64,000 bases of DNA from Owenia fusiformis (taxonomy: Eukaryota; Annelida; Polychaeta; Sabellida; Oweniidae), in the NCBI GenBank assembly GCA_903813345.2, contig CAIIXF020000001.1:52159885-52223884 (forward strand), given 5' to 3'. The notes beneath the pieces were generated by a model. It saw only the letters and a program-made list of their open reading frames with translations, made no database searches and was not told where the DNA came from. Below, one piece after another: positions 59,737 through 64,000 of the stretch. Position 1 is the stretch's first letter. Each line of letters begins with the position of its first letter. A program made the position numbers and the translations under genes.

Positions 59737-60624
59737 ACTGATTAACATTTGTACCAAGGTTAAGACACAATCTCCTCTAAATCCCGATAATATATCTTCA
59801 CATCTAAAAGCGATCTGCATTCCTGCGAAACCATTGTATGGCATCTCATCAATTAAGAGTTTTCCAATGATGGTACTGTTTTGACTGTGGGGCCATTTGG
59901 ATGTGTCATGTCGACTTCCCTACATTAGCGCCGATGTATCTTTGGTTTAACATCGAAAAGTATTAGTTATACATTGATAAGTTAGTTTTAGTATACATTG
60001 ATCAATGATTGTTTGTAAATCAGAGATCGCACGGAATAGGTATATATAGATGAAGATGGAGATCGTTACGTAATACATAATCTAGATGAATATCCATGAC
60101 AGATAAGACAGCCTAGTTAGAAAGTTGTAAGAAATTGCCTGGATTATACAAAATTGCCATCGTACATCCTGATACCAATTACATATTTCTAGTAAGCTTA
60201 TTCTGTTGACATTGGTTGACACACAGAACACTAGTGATATCACCTTTTTAAGTTTCATGACTCTAAATCAGATAAAAGATACGCTGAAATACCTTTTTAT
60301 CAGTTTTGCTGGATTTTGAGATCTACTAGATCGGCACTATCCAACACAGAGATGTAGCGAATGGGCAAATTGGACCTAAATCAGGCCAATTTTATGTTTG
60401 TAAGGACTAGAAATATTTTATAAGTGACAACTTATTATTTGCTAACTATCGATAATAATTCGTAAACAAACAATTTTACTGTTTCTATCAATTTAGAAAT
60501 GTATTTTTACGAATAACAATCTTAAATATTGCCCAAGAATTACGGGGAAATAGCAAAGATATACATTATATTTGTGCATAATGATTAAAGTAAATGATAA
60601 AATGAAACTTAACGAATATTATAG
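59737..60624. other. 3' flank of GPCR copy 2
   Basis: It begins with the likely 3' UTR. I could not choose a polyadenylation site. No conserved frame or repeat was recognised. Confidence 0.4.
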
Positions 60625-61165
60625 GAATATCCTATGGTTTTGAAAAAATATCATTTATATCCATGAGTGGATATTGATATCTTCATGAGTGAGCGCAGCG
60701 AATGAGTGAAGATATTTATATCCATGAGTGGATACAATTGATATTTTTGAAAAACCATGGGATTGTCCGTTTATCCCATGGGAAATCATCAACAGCGAAA
60801 AAAGTTGAAAAATATAATTTGAGAAAAAATTTGAAAATATAATTGAAAAAATTGTGAAAAATTGTTGAAATTTTTTTTAGGAAATTTTGAAAATCTTTTT
60901 AAATATTTTTTGAAAATAATTAAAAAATGTAAAAAGAATTTTTTTTGAAAAAATTCGAAACCCTCGAATATCACTTTTAAAACCATCGAATATCACTTTT
61001 AAAACCATCGAATATCACTTTTTAAGACGTGATATTCGATAGTTTAAAAGTGATATTCGATGGTTTGTGAATTTTATGCTAAAATATGATATCTTGATCC
61101 ACATATCAAATATATCTTCATGTGACATTCGATCTATATCTTTGCAACCATGGGATAAAGATATA
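60625..61165. repeat. Compound palindromic, low-complexity element
   Basis: 60625-60780 is a palindrome with two TATCCATGAGTGGATA cores around TGAGTGAGCGCAGCGAATGA and ends CCTATGGTTTTGAAAAA and TTTTTGAAAAACCATGGGA. 60795-60960 is strand-biased GAAAAATT/TTTGAAAA low complexity. 60958-61065 has three direct ATCGAATATCACTTTTAA units followed by inverted ones. 61090-61165 ends with CCATGGGATAAAGATAT. It is probably one old foldback element. Confidence 0.65.
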
Positions 61166-62347
61166 AACAAATGTAGACTGCAAGTCTCAGGTTCGTGATC
61201 TCAATGAACCAATGAATAACTAATATCAATACATATGACAATGACATGAATATGATCAATTTCACGAATGCATTTTACTTGGATAAAAATTCGATAAAGA
61301 AAAATTAAAATGCCAATAATAGGACTTATTCATTGTTAAATTAATTTGACATTTTGTTAGTAAATATTAACTATAATTGAAACAAGGATATAGATACAAA
61401 ATGACACCTTTTTTTCAAATACGAATACAGGAGAGAACAAGTCCCCCTCTCTTTTTCTTGACTTTTTTTAAATCTCAGTTATTAGGATAAACCCTAAAGC
61501 GTTCTCAACAAACACAATTTTGTTTAACTCATAGTCACGTTTCATTTTAATTAAAGCTTTTCAGAAATCAAAAGCGTCGAGAAAAGTAACACGAGGAACT
61601 AAATCTTCGAATCGCTTGATGATTCAAGATGAATATATGCATCACACCATCACTGACATGAATGCGAACCTCTAAATCCACACACGTTCCGGCTTGGAAA
61701 TGCCCGTTCTTGTTTGTGGACTTTTGAGCAATCCGCACTCCAAACACCACCTGGACTGTTGGCCACCCAGTTCCGGTGTGAAAGAAATGATGATCCCCAG
61801 GGATTATGGTCCCCTTTCTTAACGACCCTTGCTAGCCCTGTTTGCGTATAAGATAATGAGGGAAAGAGTTGTATTTAGGTCACCATATAAATCAATGGAG
61901 AGTCGGACTATAATTTGATAGGACCTCCTACCCTTTTACACCGCAAGGACCATTTTGGGCCAAACACTACTAATGATTTTTTAACTAAATGTACGAGTAG
62001 AGAGTATGCGCTAACTGCACGTATACAAATACTGAAAATCGTCCAAGTGAGTGAGATTTTTTGTTGAAAACACCTGAGTATGTAACGAGCACTGCAGGGC
62101 TTATTGTTCTTTTTAGTGATACCTGGGGAAAAACCATATTAAAACATTACGCAATTCACCAGCACCGCGGGCATACAAAATGCAATCATATGGTGTCTTT
62201 GTATTATGGTGGGTCCCAGTGACATTGAGAGGAAATGAAGGGGCTTTGATCGCATTAAAGTTCTGTGTGCAGTTGATTGGCATCCTTGACATTCGGATTC
62301 GCTGCTACGGCGTTCAGCGTATCATTTTAGTTACCCTACTATCAGTG
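61166..62347. other. No gene recognised
   Basis: AT-rich DNA. Frames at 61568-61750 and 62180-62362 have no domains. Confidence 0.3.
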
Positions 62348-63064
62348 ATCACACCAAACTAGTTCTCACTACGTTCTCGAAAACGGGCTTCAACTGTGTA
62401 CGAACGGACTGGACGTACTTAGACCCGTTTGGGGTCTGTTTACAAACTTCATCAAACGTACTCGAACGGATAGGTCCTCTAGAACTTAGAACATGCTCAA
62501 AATGTTCTCTTGATCGTCATGTTCTACAATTAGAACGAGTGACAACCTACTAACGACGAGCTGGACGTACTACGAACGTAACCGTCGTACTTCAATCCTA
62601 CTAGGGACGTTTTTACAACGAGTTGAACTGTCTGAGGACCTATTGAAAACGAAGTAGAACTAATTGCAAACGGGTTAAAACTGATTAAGAACGTATTTAT
62701 CAACGAGTTAGCAAAACGGAATGAACGTAGCTACAACGTTCTACGGTCTGTTTACGAACTTCATGGACTTTCCCGGACGGGGAATGTGATTTAGAATTTT
62801 GAATCGATTCAAAATTTGATAGCGACCATATCGTTCTGTAATCAGGTCATGATGACCTTCTAGACTAAGGGACGCGTTATACGACGTTGCACACCGACGT
62901 GGCGCGACCTGAACGAAGGCGAATGAGATGGACGTATTGAAGACTGTTTATGAACGAAGTGGCTAATTATTTTAGACATATTTCCCGACCACAGCCAGAT
63001 TGAGCCCGTTTTACGACGTTTTCGTAGAACTGGCAAGAACGGGTAAGAACTAGTTTGGTGTGAT
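62348..63064. mobile_element. 717-bp TIR element dense in ACGT and AACG words
   Basis: ATCACACCAAACTAGTTCT at the left is the exact complement of the right end; AAAACGGGCT recurs inverted 50-70 bp inside each end. The interior is strikingly rich in GGACGTAC, GAACGTA, ACGAACG and AACGAGT words and has more CpG than its flanks. There is no coding capacity. No convincing target duplication was found, so the class is unknown. Confidence 0.75.
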
Positions 63065-64000
63065 AGGGGTGTTAGTGAGAATATGTCTCTTCAAGGTGGG
63101 AATACTCAAAATTAAAAATGAAGATTAGTCATTCTTCTCAACCAATGTATAATGCCTTTAAATATCAGCCACGAGATAAAGATGTGATAAAAAGTATCAC
63201 CATTGACTCCCTCATATCTAACATCAATTAAGTGATCGCAAATGCGACCATATCCACTGTTGACGTATTAATTGACAATAACATCAACGCTATCAGACAG
63301 GACATGACATTAACTCTCAAATGACAAGCACTTCCCAAATGTCAGGGAGAATTTCGAAAAAAACAAAATCCACTGCAATCAAATCTAAATCAATGTCAAT
63401 GATGATTTCATCATGTTTTGTATAAGTCGTATGATACTCAGATAAGAGGAAATAATGTTTGAAACGCGTTTAATTAAAATCATGTTATACCCCTGGTTAT
63501 ACCATGGTTACTGCGCTTGTTTCGGCACTTGACTTGCGTTTTTTAGACAGAAAGATGTGATGAGCATCATAATACGTAATTAAGTAGCCCGACAAGATAT
63601 GAAGTAATCCAGCAATCAAATTCTTACATTACTGAACAAATAATTCAAAAACTCGAGGAGAGTGAGAAATCATTAATCAGTCATCCTAGTATAGCACTCG
63701 GAGAAACACAAGACACAGATTGTGCATATTCCTTACTAGCACTGAGCTTTCCAATACTACTTTTGGTTTTATCATTCTGTTCGCGGTTTTCAGTTTGTGA
63801 CCAGATCTGCCTCTCGGAGACTCCCTATTCCCTCTTCCTAGTCCGTTCGGGTTGTGAAAAAAAGTTGTTAGTATTAGGAACTTGATTCATATTCAACCAA
63901 TACATGCAAGTAGCAAATAAGTTACCATGCAACGTATCCATCAAATAGTACTTAGTATACTGCCTTGATGTGGAAAAGTCAGTCGGACACTCGGTCGGTC
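63065..64000. other. No feature recognised
   Basis: AT-rich DNA to the window edge, with no gene or repeat that I can support. Confidence 0.3.

Noticed and set aside
60789-60986. Phe/Lys-rich minus-strand frame
   Set aside because: Low-complexity GAAAAATT repeat translated; no membrane or enzyme signature.

Overview
The window is AT-rich metazoan nuclear DNA, almost certainly from an aquatic invertebrate. The evidence is spliced-type GPCR genes, CR1/L2-like LINE relics, a Penelope-like element fragment, Tc1/mariner relics, a tRNA-like SINE head and many foldback/MITE elements. TGACCTT-rich and GTCCGTCTG-type repeats of this kind are familiar from marine invertebrate genomes. I cannot name the species or phylum from sequence alone.

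Only two convincing protein-coding genes are present. They are paralogous rhodopsin-family GPCRs of FMRFamide-receptor type at the two edges: 2084-3340 on minus and 58477-59736 on plus. They point away from each other, so about 55 kb of shared upstream DNA lies between them. Each coding region is a single exon just downstream of a clear 3' splice acceptor. Their transmembrane core is almost identical (about 360 nt from TM5 to TM7 with only silent changes), while N-termini and C-tails have diverged. This pattern suggests gene conversion between inverted copies.

The DNA between them is a dense, nested graveyard of mobile elements. Region by region: 1-390 TGACCT-rich repeat; 3.6-6.1 kb a CACGRTG-ended DNA transposon interrupted by a palindromic mariner; 9.8-11.2 kb an element with a 163-bp tandem array; 12.2-14.1 kb a foldback holding a second CACGRTG element; 17.2-17.7 kb a palindromic mariner; 19.4-20.5 kb a SINE head and LINE 3' end; 22.1-25.5 kb a 60-bp satellite split by a 2-kb LINE with a 15-bp target-site duplication; 26.6-27.3 kb a perfect 105-bp inverted repeat; 28.7-29.0 kb a 39-bp minisatellite; 30.5-33.7 kb a nest holding the third CACGRTG element; 36-40 kb foldbacks; 43.8-45.4 kb a palindromic mariner and the empty-site relative of the 31.6-kb insertion; 49.3-50.3 kb a MITE and a Penelope GIY-YIG relic; 51.4-53.3 kb two LINE relics tail to tail; 60.6-63.1 kb two further foldbacks.

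The most interesting system is the family of three CACGRTG-ended elements. They have 5-bp target duplications, two distinct terminal types, a hairpin-forming GC-rich palindrome inside each end, and a paralogous empty site proving one insertion. The ends resemble Transib termini and the RAG recombination-signal heptamer, but no transposase was seen, so that link is a hypothesis.
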